Origin: an uncultured bacterium
Lineage (GTDB): Bacteria; Verrucomicrobiota; Kiritimatiellia; CAIKKV01; CAITUY01
NCBI GenBank assembly: GCA_903958395.1
Contig: CAJBSZ010000111.1
Span: 1 to 32,585 of the forward strand
Length of the DNA: 32,585 nt
Direction: 5' to 3'
The notes under the pieces are model-generated. The model made no database searches. It had not been told where the DNA came from and worked only from the letters and a program-made list of their open reading frames with translations. Every line of letters starts with the position of its first letter. The first letter of the stretch is position 1. This document shows, in pieces, positions 1-8,462 of this stretch. Made by a program: the position numbers and the translations under genes.

Positions 1-45
1 CATCATCCACATCATCATCACAGCCGATAACCATATCTTTTTCAT
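1..45 (-). CDS. 5' end of an exported protein (runs off left edge)
   Basis: Only the first 15 codons are in the window, reading MKKIWLSAVMMMWMM. A Lys-Lys start followed by a hydrophobic stretch looks like the beginning of a signal peptide, so the product is probably exported. The start is supported by a GGAG ribosome-binding site five bases upstream of the ATG. The gene lies about 95 nt downstream of the predicted start point of the AraC-type promoter module at 147-211, so it is likely a member of that regulon. The product cannot be identified from this fragment. The intergenic DNA from 46 to 284 holds that promoter module; I see nothing else in it. Confidence 0.6.
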   Translation of the reverse strand, partial: MKKIWLSAVMMMWMM

Positions 46-146
46 GCTTTCTCCATCCCGTCCTTAAATAGCGGTGTTGTGATTTCATTCCTGCAGAGCG
101 CCACATTTCCAAATACCTGCAGCCCACTCCGACTCTTGATTTCAAT

Positions 147-211
147 AATGTATCAGAGCCATATTGTTCATCAAATGGACTTCTTGTGCACATCTTTGTA
201 CTTCCTGCGCA
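147..211 (-). promoter_or_regulatory. Operator/promoter module A (two half-sites, extended -10)
   Basis: On the plus strand the half-sites are TGGACTTCTTGTGCA (176-190) and TGTACTTCCTGCGCA (197-211), 21 bp apart start to start. On the minus strand an extended -10, TGATACATT (147-155), lies 20 bp from the proximal half-site. There is no good -35; the expected -35 position directly abuts the half-site. This is the layout of an activator-dependent promoter. It faces the left-edge gene that starts at 45. Confidence 0.7.
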
Positions 212-284
212 TTAGCGGAGTTTCGCTCACGCGCCAGGGCCGGGTACGGCAAGTCCAAGGGGAGAACAATCCGTCATTGTGCTT

Positions 285-577
285 TTACTGCTGCCCCTCA
301 GCCATAAACCTGACAGGCCCCAACAGGCCGGAGGGAAGAAGCGCCAGGCCGCCTCCATTCGCATTCGAAAGCGTGACGCGCTGAGCGGCCGGAAGCTTGG
401 AGTCGCCCAGCACCCGGTTGTTCCAGAGATTAACCACCGCGATCTCCATCTCATTTCCCTTCTCCTTCAAAACCCCCGAAGGAATCGCCACCCGCCACGG
501 CGCCGTCCACACCACGCCGAGCTCCCTGCCGTTCAACCTGACCTCGGCGAGATCCTTCACACACCGAGATCGAGATA
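285..577 (-). pseudogene. GH106-like glycosidase, C-terminal remnant
   Basis: The 91-residue reading frame matches the last part of the GH106-like protein at the right end of the window: DLAEVRLNGRELGVVW here against NLAEVKLNGRDLGVLW there, followed by the same NLW..NR pattern and a shared GL(L/I)GPVR ending. Such a galactose-binding-like beta-sandwich closes many large glycosidases. The homology extends upstream to a YLDLG motif (577), but a one-base loss near 558-564 shifts the frame between YLDLG and VKDLAEV. The catalytic part is absent. The piece is joined directly to a HzsA-like gene remnant. It is non-functional debris from a gene fusion or deletion. Confidence 0.75.
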
Positions 578-582
578 CATTT

Positions 583-1522
583 CAGATCCACCTAGGCGGC
601 CAGTTTCTCCAATTCCTCGGCGGAAAGTGCGACCCGCCCTCCGTGTCCGGCCACCAGCAGGTCAAAGAGCGGGCTGACGACGGCGCCATACTGGTACGGC
701 GGTTGAAGCGGCGGATCGCTCAGCCGCCCGATCCATTTGAGCCAACGCGTACTCGTCCGGTACGGCACCGGCGTCACCGTGGGATCATAGTCCGTGAGGG
801 TCAGATAAGGCCGCAGCCACCACCGCTTGGAATACCGCCCCTGTTTCGACCCCTCCGGAAAGGGGCTGCGGACGCGTTCAGCAGTTAGCGGGAAACGCGG
901 GTTCAACCCGCCAACCTGATGGCAGCGCACGCAGTGGCGATCGAGGATGGGTTGGATTTCGCGGATATAACTGAAGCCGCGCTCATGCCCATAGAACGGC
1001 GTCAGCGCACGGGGCGCGGCGCGCAGCGCCGCCGTGGTGCCGGACGCCCCCTGCACCAGCGGCGTCGTGTTCTTGTTCTCATGGCAGCCGACACAGGACT
1101 GGATTTCGCCCGGCTGCAGGGTGGTCCAGGAACGCATCGTCTGCACCGCACGGCCGCGGTCGTCGAGCAGTTGAAAATAGACCGGGGTGCGGGCCGGCAC
1201 GGTGAAATGCGCCGAACCGTCGGCCTCCACCGGCACGTCGCCCAGGATGACCTTGACGTCAAAGGCGCCGCTCGGCGATGCGATCGGCATCACCGACGCC
1301 CCATACTGCGTGATCGGCAGCGCCTCAGCCCCGTAGACGCGGTTGGTGCGGTCGGCCCAGCCCCAACCGATCTCGGCGGGTTTGTACCGCAGCGCCACGA
1401 CCCGCAGCTTTTTCACGGATCCGGGTTTCAGGCCGATGGCGGCGTCGCCCAGATACACATTCTGTACCGTGCAGCAGCCATCCGATCGGCGATACCCCGA
1501 ACATGATCGTCAACTTATTCAT
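583..1522 (-). pseudogene. HzsA-like di-haem cytochrome c protein, decayed
   Basis: The readable frame from 1458 down gives 288 residues resembling the C-terminal half of hydrazine-synthase-alpha-like proteins common in Planctomycetes and Verrucomicrobia. Two c-type haem sites are visible, CVGCH (residues 122-126) and CVRCH (176-180). The homologous frame continues upstream to about 1485 (TVQNVYLGDA) without a start. An ATG at 1522 with a GGGGGAG ribosome-binding site begins MNKLTIMFG but runs in a different frame, so the N-terminal half has been deleted and an unrelated gene start joined on. At the other end a TAG at 592-594 interrupts what looks like LAAWVDL in the family, and the sequence passes straight into a GH106-like remnant. 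The gene is broken at both ends. The stretch 1523-1679 holds no gene; a weak operator-like pair there is listed among the rejected items. Confidence 0.7.
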
Positions 1523-1679
1523 TAAGGCTCCCCCATCTTTCCGTTTTAGCCGGGACGTCATCTCTCTTCATGCACTCACACAATGCACGACCCCAACAGT
1601 TCTTTGGATATTTACAACATCCCCCCGACGCCACCAATGGATGAGGACTTTTTCAGGAAACAAAATGACCGAAGGCCGA

Positions 1680-3482
1680 CTATTGTATGGTCAGGACCAT
1701 GCCGACCGGCGTGGGAACAACAAACACCTCACGGGCATCGGCATCGTTCTGCAAGCTGAACCCTTTCGCGATACTCCACCCTGAAAAATCGGTTCTGCTG
1801 CAAACCCCGCCATAGGAAAACAAAGGCAACTTGTTGACGGGTTTGTCGCCGGAATATTGGAGGTTCACGGTCGCAACCGACGGCAGCGCCAAATTGCCGG
1901 ACACCCTAACCTCGTCGGCCGTATCCTGCGCCTTGTCATAATTGCAATTACACGTCGCGCCACTTGATAGCGATAGATTACCCGCAACGGTCAACGCGCC
2001 GACACTGTTCGTGTCTGCCGGCGATAGCGTTCCGACAACGACCACATCGCCGGTCACACTTCCCGTTCCCCCCAGCACTTGATTCGAGAACAGGGTCCAG
2101 CCGTTGGTCAGGCCCGTCACGTCCAGTCGCCCTCCGGAAACAACGACAATGGCCGGACTATTACTGATCAAGCCGCTTCCCGTGATTTTCAACGTTCCAT
2201 TTGAAATCACGGTGGCGCCTGTATACGTATTTGTCCCGCCCAACGTCTGAGTGCCCGCCCCCGTCTTGACCAGCGACAGGTTGCCTGCGATCCAACCGGC
2301 ATACACACCATTGGTGAACGCATAGCTCCCGCTGCCCGACAGCGTCAGCGTCGCATTGGTTGCGCTGGAGTTGGTCACTACAGGATTGTTGTATCCATAT
2401 GAGAGCACTAGCCCACCGATATTCTGGTTGTGTCCGTTGAGATCCAAAACGAGTCCACGAACAGGGTTATTAGCACTATAAGAAACCTGGACACCATGGA
2501 AGAAGTTATCCACATCCATCACCACCTTGTTATCGGAAGAGTCGGCAGAAAGGCTCACGGAACCAAACAACCAATTCGTGCTTGAAATCCGAACAACACG
2601 GGGAGAATTAACCGGGGCAATAGCCAGGATACCGCCCCCCAGATTCCCTGAGCCCCCGAACGAACCCTGACCTGTGAAGGTGATGTTCGACACTGTGTTA
2701 TTGGTTCCCCACAAGATGGTTGAATTGATAACCGCCGCCGTGCCGCCTCCCGCAAACCCAATGTAGCGACTATTATTCTTGTAATTACTAATCGTCACCG
2801 TTCCGGACCAGTTACATGCATTGCTGACAAGTATGCTGGAACTGAAGCCCGAAGTGACATTAGCCCCGTCAACCGTGACGTCCTTTGTTCCGGACACATT
2901 CATGATAAGGCCACCGGCCGCAATTGTGTCATGGTGCCTAAGGGTCACTGCGCCGCTACCCGCGCCACCAAGATGGTTAAGCTGCAGGAAACCGCTCGCA
3001 ACCGTGACGCCACCGGATAGCCCCGTATTATCGTTGGTAAGCACCAGCATGCCAGTACCCGCCTTGATGAAACCCTGACTGCCCGTGAGCAGGGATTTGA
3101 TCGTGGCCGTCCGGTTCGACACGTTGATCGTCGGAGTGTCCGAGCTTACTGAAAGCTCAATTGAGTTACTGATAACCGTCCAGTCACTGGACGCCGTCGT
3201 GGCATCCGCAAACTTCATCGTGCCAACCGTGACACCGTCCGCCACGTTCTGGGTGACAACTGAGGCGGCCGTTATGTTGAGTGTGCTGAAATCGGCCACG
3301 GCATCCTGCGAATCAGGATATGCCCCGGTATCCCAATTTGCGTTGTTATTCCAGTTCCCGCTGGCGTTGCCGCTCACCAGGTTGGTCCACACCGCCGCCG
3401 ATGCTGAACTGCAAATTGCTAGAAAAACGATAAAGAATGCGAAAACTCTGAACTTATCCCTGTTATGGCTCTTTTCCTGCAT
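1680..3482 (-). CDS. Exported PATR beta-strand repeat protein (PATR-1)
   Basis: A 600-residue protein with an N-terminal signal peptide (hydrophobic FAFFIVFLAICSSASA, cleavage near residue 30). The mature part is Gly/Asn/Thr/Ser-rich and carries autotransporter-associated beta-strand (PATR) repeats, seen as recurring GxGxLxL..NTYTG.T.ISNGTLKI-type units. No outer-membrane autotransporter barrel, PEP-CTERM or LPXTG signal is visible, so how it is anchored is unknown. A right-handed beta-helix that is surface-attached or secreted is likely. The start has a good AGAAAGGAAA ribosome-binding site. The first two thirds are close to PATR-4 (13132-14940) and the N-terminal 57 residues to the stub at 8111-8308; the C-terminal third differs. 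The promoter is module B, which has only one recognisable half-site. Confidence 0.85.
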   Translation of the reverse strand: MQEKSHNRDKFRVFAFFIVFLAICSSASAAVWTNLVSGNASGNWNNNANWDTGAYPDSQDAVADFSTLNITAASVVTQNVADGVTVGTMKFADATTASSDWTVISNSIELSVSSDTPTINVSNRTATIKSLLTGSQGFIKAGTGMLVLTNDNTGLSGGVTVASGFLQLNHLGGAGSGAVTLRHHDTIAAGGLIMNVSGTKDVTVDGANVTSGFSSSILVSNACNWSGTVTISNYKNNSRYIGFAGGGTAAVINSTILWGTNNTVSNITFTGQGSFGGSGNLGGGILAIAPVNSPRVVRISSTNWLFGSVSLSADSSDNKVVMDVDNFFHGVQVSYSANNPVRGLVLDLNGHNQNIGGLVLSYGYNNPVVTNSSATNATLTLSGSGSYAFTNGVYAGWIAGNLSLVKTGAGTQTLGGTNTYTGATVISNGTLKITGSGLISNSPAIVVVSGGRLDVTGLTNGWTLFSNQVLGGTGSVTGDVVVVGTLSPADTNSVGALTVAGNLSLSSGATCNCNYDKAQDTADEVRVSGNLALPSVATVNLQYSGDKPVNKLPLFSYGGVCSRTDFSGWSIAKGFSLQNDADAREVFVVPTPVGMVLTIQ

Positions 3483-3528
3483 GGCGTTTCCTTTCTACAT
3501 ACCTGCGAACCTTGCTGACTTGTCAACA

Positions 3529-3572
3529 AACGTAGCACAACAACTTTGCAGACGATATTGACTTTCTGATCA
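3529..3572 (-). promoter_or_regulatory. Promoter module B with a single half-site
   Basis: The proximal half-site TTGACTTTCTGATCA (3558-3572) and the extended -10 TGCTACGTT on the minus strand (3529-3537) keep the exact 20-bp spacing of the other modules. The region 3483-3572 aligns without gaps to 8309-8398 (module C), both 90 bp from the start codon. At 3573 the similarity stops, and the expected distal half-site near 3579 is missing, replaced by an unrelated inverted repeat. Confidence 0.6.
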
Positions 3573-3607
3573 TTTGTAAGCCTGTTCGGCTGGAAATGCC
3601 TTACAAA
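3573..3607. repeat. Inverted repeat between PATR-1 promoter and PATR-2 end
   Basis: Arms TTTGTAAG (3573-3580) and CTTACAAA (3600-3607) are perfect 8-bp inverted repeats around a 19-base loop that contains a small AGCC/GGCT stem. On the minus strand the T-run lies before the hairpin rather than after it, so it does not look like a standard intrinsic terminator for PATR-2, which ends at 3619. It begins exactly where similarity to the duplicated promoter at 8398 ends. Confidence 0.5.
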
Positions 3608-3618
3608 AAAAACATCAC

Positions 3619-6600
3619 CTACCGGATACGATATACCGAGCCCTGAGGGGGAGGAATAACATAGACACACTGCTGCTCAGTATCGTTCAGCAGCGTATAT
3701 CCAGGATTGATTATCCAACCGCTGAAATCCGTTCGCTCGCATGTCCCGCCATACGTGAACAAAGCCGCCCGCTTCGCCTGCAACGCACCGGAAGAACTGA
3801 CATTCACGGACGCCATCGCCGGAAGTGTCAGGTTCCCGGACACCCTCACCGTATCCGATGTATTCTGGCCGCCATCATAATTCCAGTTATAGCGCGTCCC
3901 GTCGGATATCACGGCATCACCGGATAGGGTCAACGTCCCGGCAGTATTCGTCCCGGCAGGTGAAAGAATGCCCCCGCTCGCAAGATTAACATTCCCGGTA
4001 ACAGTGCCAGCTCCGGCCAGCGCCTGATTGGACAAGACGTTGAACCCGCCTGCAATCAAAGACACATCCAGCACGCCAGCGGGACCAAGAACAATTGAAG
4101 CGTTGTTGCTGATCATCCCCGCATTCACCAACTTCAACACTCCATTTGATATGATCGTGTCACCGGTATAGGTATTGATGCCACCCAGCGTCTGCGTGCC
4201 AGCCCCCTTCTTGACCAGCGATAGGTTGCCTGCAATCCACCCGGCAGACGCACCATTGGTGAAACTGTACGTCCCGCTCCCCGACAGCGTCAGCGTCGCC
4301 ACCGTCGCGCTGGAGTTGGTCACCACCGGATTGTTGAACCCGTAGACAGTCCCGTTATTCGGCAACGTCAACCCGCCGATATCCTGGCTGTGGCCGTTTA
4401 GATCTAGCGCGAGTCCGCGGTCGGTGTTGTTGGCTATGTAAGACACGGGAGCCCCATGAAAGAAATTATCCACTCCCATCTTAATGACAGTCCCATTGCC
4501 AGATGTGTACAAAACCACGGAACCAAACGACCATGCATCGCTTGTCAACTGATTCGTCTGATTGTCGCCTGTAAGAGTCACCTTCAAGGAACCAGCTCCA
4601 AGATTTCCGGAACCGCTGAACGAACCTTGTCCCGTGAAGGCGATGTTCGATACCGTGTTGTTGGTCCCCCACGCGATAGTCGGATTGATAATCGCTGTCG
4701 CGCCGAAACTCGTGATCCCGAAAGATCGTGATGTATTCTTATAGTTGTTAAAAGTGATCGTCCCTGACCAGGAAATCCCATTGCTCACAATCATGTCACC
4801 ACTATAGCCAGACGTGGTATCGACCCCATCCAGGGTCACATCTTTTGTGCCGGATGCATTCACGATAAGGCGGCCAGGACCCGGGCTAACCGTGGCGCTG
4901 CTCTGAATGGTCAAGGTGCCGCCACCCGCCCCCCCGAGATGGTTAAGCTGCATGGTGCCGTTCGATACCGTGACGCCGCCGCTCAATACCGCGCTGTTGT
5001 CGTCCGCCAGCGTCAGCGTGCCGCCGCCCCCCGTCTTGATGAATCCCTGGCTGCCTGTGAGTCGGGAGTAGATCGTCGCTGTGCAATTCGTCACGCTTAT
5101 CGTGGGCGCTCCTGAACCGACGGCCAGCGCGATCGCATTGTTGGTCACTATCCAGTCGTGGCTTGCGGCCGTATCGGCAAACTTCAACGTGCCGACCGTA
5201 ACGCTGCTCGCGTCCTGCGTAACAGTTCGATTTGATGTAATGTCAATCTGGCTGAAATCAGCGATTCGATTGGTGCCTGATGCCATCGTGCCGTTCTGCC
5301 AGTTGTTGGCGTCGCTCCAGTTCCCACTGCCGTTGTTAGTCCACACACCGTCAGCGTCGGTGTAAACGGCAGTTAACTGCAAGTTGGTCGCGTTCACTAT
5401 AGTGGCGCTCAACGTCACCCCGGCAACCGTGTTGGTAACCACCGCGAAACTGCCCGAAAACCCGCCGGAAGCCGTCATAATAGACCGCGTTCCCGCCGAA
5501 GATATCGCTGTTATCAGGGTCCCACCCAATTGCGCGGAACCAGCCACAGCCAGCAGGTCGCAGGCCGAGCCGGACACCGTGACAGCATTCGTCGCTCCGG
5601 CCTCCAGCGCCACGTTGCCAGACACGTTCATCGTGCCGACCGCGCCCGCCGGAGAGCCAATCGCCAGCGTCCCGCCTGACTTGACCGTCAGCGCCGTGCC
5701 CGCCGCGCTCATCGCGCCCGTCCCCGACAACACGGCCCCGCCGTTCACCGTAACCGCCCCGCTTCCCTGAGCGCCGATACCATCAACTTGCAGCGTGCCA
5801 CCGTCCACGGCAATCGCGCCGCTCAGACCCGTGTTGTTGTTGGAAATAATGAGCGTGCCTGCGCCCTGCTTCGCAAAACCGCTCGTTCCAGCCAACAGCG
5901 CGCCAATGGTCGTGGTCACGCTGTTGCTGATGACCGGCGTGCCGCCGCCGGCGTCCAGCGTCAGCGTCTTGGAGGACGGATTGGCAATTAGAGTCCATGT
6001 GTCCGCGCCGCTGGTGTCGCCGAACAGAAGCCGGCCGAGGGTGCGATCTGAGTCCAGCGTGACCGTCCGCACGGCCGTGATGTCCACCTGGCTGAAGTCC
6101 GCGGTCTTGTTGGTGCCAGAAGCAATCGTTCCGCTTTGCCACCTGGCCGTGTTGCTCCAGTCCCCGTCCTGGTCCAAAGCCCACACCCCGTCCGCCTCTG
6201 TCGCCGGACTGGACGCGACAAGTTGCAGGACTGTCGCGTTCGTAACAACGCTAAGCGCAAGGCCGGGAAGCGTGTTGGTAACCACCGCGAAGCCCCCCGA
6301 AAACCCGCCGATGGCTGTCATGTTGGTGTATGTACCCGCCACAGAAATCGCCGCCGACAAGATTCCTCCCAATTGCACGGCACCCGCCACCGCCAGAAGA
6401 TCGCACTGCGCGCCCGAGGCGGTGACGTCATTCGTGCCGCCCGACTGTAACGTCACGTCGCCGGTCACGTTCATCGTGCCAACCGCGCTCCCCGGAGAGC
6501 CAATCGCCAGCGTCCCGCCTGACTTGACCGTCAGCGCCGCGCTCACCGAGCCCGTCCCGGACAACGTACCCCCACTGTCCACCGTCACCCCGCTCGCCAC

Positions 6601-8118
6601 ACTGCCGATAAGCTTCAGTGTTCCGTTGTTGATCGTCGTGTCCCCTGTGTAGGTACTGGCGCTAGCCATGCTCACCGTTCCCGGACCAGTCTTGAGCAAC
6701 GCGGCTGCCCCCCCGGGACCATCCGCCAACACGGCATAAACGCTGCCAACGCTTGCCGTGAATGCAGACCCATTCAAGGTCCCGTTTGAGATCACGCCAT
6801 CGGTCAGTGTCACCGCCCCATTGGTGCGGGTCAAGCCGCCAAGATTCAACAATGCCGTCGCACCGGCAACAGTCACCGCCCCGTTCGTCGCTCCCAGCGT
6901 ACCAGCCATGCAGAGCGCCAGCGTCCCATTGCTGACCGTGGTACCGCCCGAGTAGCTGTTCGCGCCGCCAAGCCATTGTGTGCCCGATCCCGTCTTGACC
7001 AAGGCCAGATTGCCCGCGATCCGGCCCGCATATGTAGTGTTGGTAAAGGCATATGTTCCGCTGCCCGACAAGGTCAGCATCGCCGCCGTCGCACTGGAGT
7101 TGGTCACGGACGCACCGCTCAAAGCGGAGATCAACGCAAGGCCGGCGATGTCCTGAGAGTTACCGTTGAGATCCAGCGCCATCTCGCGAGTCGTGACAGT
7201 TGCATAGAATTCCACCGGCTTGCCGTGAAAGAAATCAGGAACATCCATAATCACCTTGTTTGCCGTAGCCGAGCTTTGAAGTGTCACTTTTCCGAACGAC
7301 CAATTCGTACTGGCCAGACGCAACACCTTGCTGCCGCTGTCAATCCTGCAAGTGAGCACATCGGCCCCCAAATCGCCGGATCCGCCAAACGTAGAGCCTG
7401 GCGATGAACCGTCAGCTAAGAAGGTCACGGCTTTCGAAGAAAAAGGACCCGCCCCCCACACAATGTTGGGATTCACTGTGCCCGTGCCATTATTGTCGAT
7501 TCTCAATGCCGGTGTCCCGCACCGGGACACCGTTACGGTTCCCGACCAGATGTTATTGTTGCCGAACTGGAGGATCGTGTATTGATTGTTCAGTTGCTCA
7601 ATGTCGATGTTCTTTGTGAATGTCGTCCCGGTGAAGCTGAAGTACAGATAGATAGGCCCTGTTGCCGTGGCCGGCACGTTGCAGCGAAGCGTTCCCGTCG
7701 GAACGGCGGCGGCGGAACTGATGGTCAGTCCTCTGTTGCCCGAGCCCGACGTGCGGGCCTCCACGGTTACGTTGCCATTGAAGCCGGCGTTTCCGAGCGT
7801 CAGCACCGACGCCCCCTGCTTGAGCAGCCCGCTGGCGGCGGTGATCGTGCCGCCCGAGAAGGTGTAATCGCTGGCGCTATTGACCGTGACGCTGCCGGGC
7901 GTCACCCCGCCGGCGGTAATGGCCACCGTCCCCGCGCCGGAACCGAGAAAGCTTGCATCGTCGCCGTTGGTGTACGTCGCCGTGCTCCAGCTCGTGCTGT
8001 CCGGCTGGGTCCAGTTCATGTCCGTGCTGCCGTCCCAGGTGACAGTCGCCGCGAAGCCTTCATTTCCCCCGACCATGCACAATGTGAAAAAGAGGTATAG
8101 AATCTTCTTCTTATCCAT
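3619..8118 (-). CDS. Giant exported PATR beta-strand repeat protein (PATR-2)
   Basis: A 1499-residue protein with a signal peptide (MDKKKILYLFFTLCMVGG, cleavage near residue 23). It contains at least three long PATR modules, each opening with a W..N..W motif: residues 25-45, then ADGVWALDQDGDWSNTARWQ, then DADGVWTNNGSGNWSDANNWQ. Each continues into repeated SGGTLAIGSP.GA.GTMNV and NGTLKL-type strands. The third module and C-terminus resemble PATR-1 and PATR-4, while the first two modules are distinct. No anchoring signal is visible. An AAGGAG ribosome-binding site lies eight bases before the ATG, inside the preceding stub gene, whose stop overlaps this start, so translation is probably coupled. 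The natural role is unknown; surface adhesion or glycan binding is a reasonable guess. Confidence 0.85.
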   Translation of the reverse strand: MDKKKILYLFFTLCMVGGNEGFAATVTWDGSTDMNWTQPDSTSWSTATYTNGDDASFLGSGAGTVAITAGGVTPGSVTVNSASDYTFSGGTITAASGLLKQGASVLTLGNAGFNGNVTVEARTSGSGNRGLTISSAAAVPTGTLRCNVPATATGPIYLYFSFTGTTFTKNIDIEQLNNQYTILQFGNNNIWSGTVTVSRCGTPALRIDNNGTGTVNPNIVWGAGPFSSKAVTFLADGSSPGSTFGGSGDLGADVLTCRIDSGSKVLRLASTNWSFGKVTLQSSATANKVIMDVPDFFHGKPVEFYATVTTREMALDLNGNSQDIAGLALISALSGASVTNSSATAAMLTLSGSGTYAFTNTTYAGRIAGNLALVKTGSGTQWLGGANSYSGGTTVSNGTLALCMAGTLGATNGAVTVAGATALLNLGGLTRTNGAVTLTDGVISNGTLNGSAFTASVGSVYAVLADGPGGAAALLKTGPGTVSMASASTYTGDTTINNGTLKLIGSVASGVTVDSGGTLSGTGSVSAALTVKSGGTLAIGSPGSAVGTMNVTGDVTLQSGGTNDVTASGAQCDLLAVAGAVQLGGILSAAISVAGTYTNMTAIGGFSGGFAVVTNTLPGLALSVVTNATVLQLVASSPATEADGVWALDQDGDWSNTARWQSGTIASGTNKTADFSQVDITAVRTVTLDSDRTLGRLLFGDTSGADTWTLIANPSSKTLTLDAGGGTPVISNSVTTTIGALLAGTSGFAKQGAGTLIISNNNTGLSGAIAVDGGTLQVDGIGAQGSGAVTVNGGAVLSGTGAMSAAGTALTVKSGGTLAIGSPAGAVGTMNVSGNVALEAGATNAVTVSGSACDLLAVAGSAQLGGTLITAISSAGTRSIMTASGGFSGSFAVVTNTVAGVTLSATIVNATNLQLTAVYTDADGVWTNNGSGNWSDANNWQNGTMASGTNRIADFSQIDITSNRTVTQDASSVTVGTLKFADTAASHDWIVTNNAIALAVGSGAPTISVTNCTATIYSRLTGSQGFIKTGGGGTLTLADDNSAVLSGGVTVSNGTMQLNHLGGAGGGTLTIQSSATVSPGPGRLIVNASGTKDVTLDGVDTTSGYSGDMIVSNGISWSGTITFNNYKNTSRSFGITSFGATAIINPTIAWGTNNTVSNIAFTGQGSFSGSGNLGAGSLKVTLTGDNQTNQLTSDAWSFGSVVLYTSGNGTVIKMGVDNFFHGAPVSYIANNTDRGLALDLNGHSQDIGGLTLPNNGTVYGFNNPVVTNSSATVATLTLSGSGTYSFTNGASAGWIAGNLSLVKKGAGTQTLGGINTYTGDTIISNGVLKLVNAGMISNNASIVLGPAGVLDVSLIAGGFNVLSNQALAGAGTVTGNVNLASGGILSPAGTNTAGTLTLSGDAVISDGTRYNWNYDGGQNTSDTVRVSGNLTLPAMASVNVSSSGALQAKRAALFTYGGTCERTDFSGWIINPGYTLLNDTEQQCVYVIPPPQGSVYRIR

Positions 8119-8308
8119 GGGTGTTCTCCTTTATGAGGTTGGGATAGACCCCGGTATCCCAATTTGCGTTGTTATTCCAGTTCCCGCTCGCGTTGCCGCT
8201 CACAAGGTTGGTCCACACCGCCGCCGGTGCGGAACTGCAAATTGCCAGAAAAACGATACAGAATGCAAAATCCCTGAACTTATCCCTGTTATGGCTCAGT
8301 TCCTGCAT
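8111..8308 (-). pseudogene. 65-codon PATR N-terminal stub fused ahead of PATR-2
   Basis: The first 57 residues are almost the same as PATR-1, including the signal peptide and GNASGNWNNNANWDTG. The frame then ends with NLIKENTHG and a TAA inside the PATR-2 start region, overlapping that ATG by 8 bp. The stub keeps the intact promoter module C. It looks like the front of a duplicated PATR gene whose body was replaced by PATR-2, leaving promoter, leader and signal sequence. It may now act as a translated leader that couples PATR-2 to the AraC-type promoter. Confidence 0.7.
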
Positions 8309-8354
8309 GGCATTTGCCCCCCCAACACCTACTAGTCTTGCTGATCTTTAAAGA

Positions 8355-8419
8355 ATATTATCACAACAACTTTGCAAACGATATGGACTTCCTGATCACG
8401 TCTTTGGACTTCGTGAGCA
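8355..8419 (-). promoter_or_regulatory. Operator/promoter module C
   Basis: Half-sites are TGGACTTCCTGATCA (8384-8398) and TGGACTTCGTGAGCA (8405-8419), 21 bp apart. The minus-strand extended -10 is TGATAATAT (8355-8363), 20 bp from the proximal half-site, and is the best -10 of the set. It drives the stub and PATR-2. A 23-bp stretch between operator and -10 is nearly identical in module B. The rest of the 8309-8462 gap shows no other gene. Confidence 0.75.
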
Positions 8420-8462
8420 TCATTCAGAAGTCCTTCATTTCATGTCGTGAGAAATACGGATC

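Noticed and set aside
1584-1619. Possible seventh operator: TGCACGACCCCAACA (1584) and TGGATATTTACAACA (1605), 21 bp apart
   Set aside because: Spacing fits, but each half matches the consensus at only about half the positions and there is no TGnTA -10 at the expected place. At best a decayed operator of the pseudogene starting at 1522.
3573-3607. Intrinsic terminator of PATR-2
   Set aside because: On the transcribed minus strand the T-run precedes the stem instead of following it.
5795-6652. Long plus-strand open frame antisense to PATR-2 (285 codons)
   Set aside because: Low-complexity Pro/Val/Ala-rich mirror of the repeat gene's codon bias; no ribosome-binding site or recognisable domain.
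3619-8118. Repetitive DNA in PATR-2 as a CRISPR or satellite array
   Set aside because: Repeats are long, degenerate and follow codon phase, so they are protein repeats.
8421-8434. Inverted third half-site near module C (TCAGAAGTCCT)
   Set aside because: Only 10 of 15 positions match and no other module has a third half-site.
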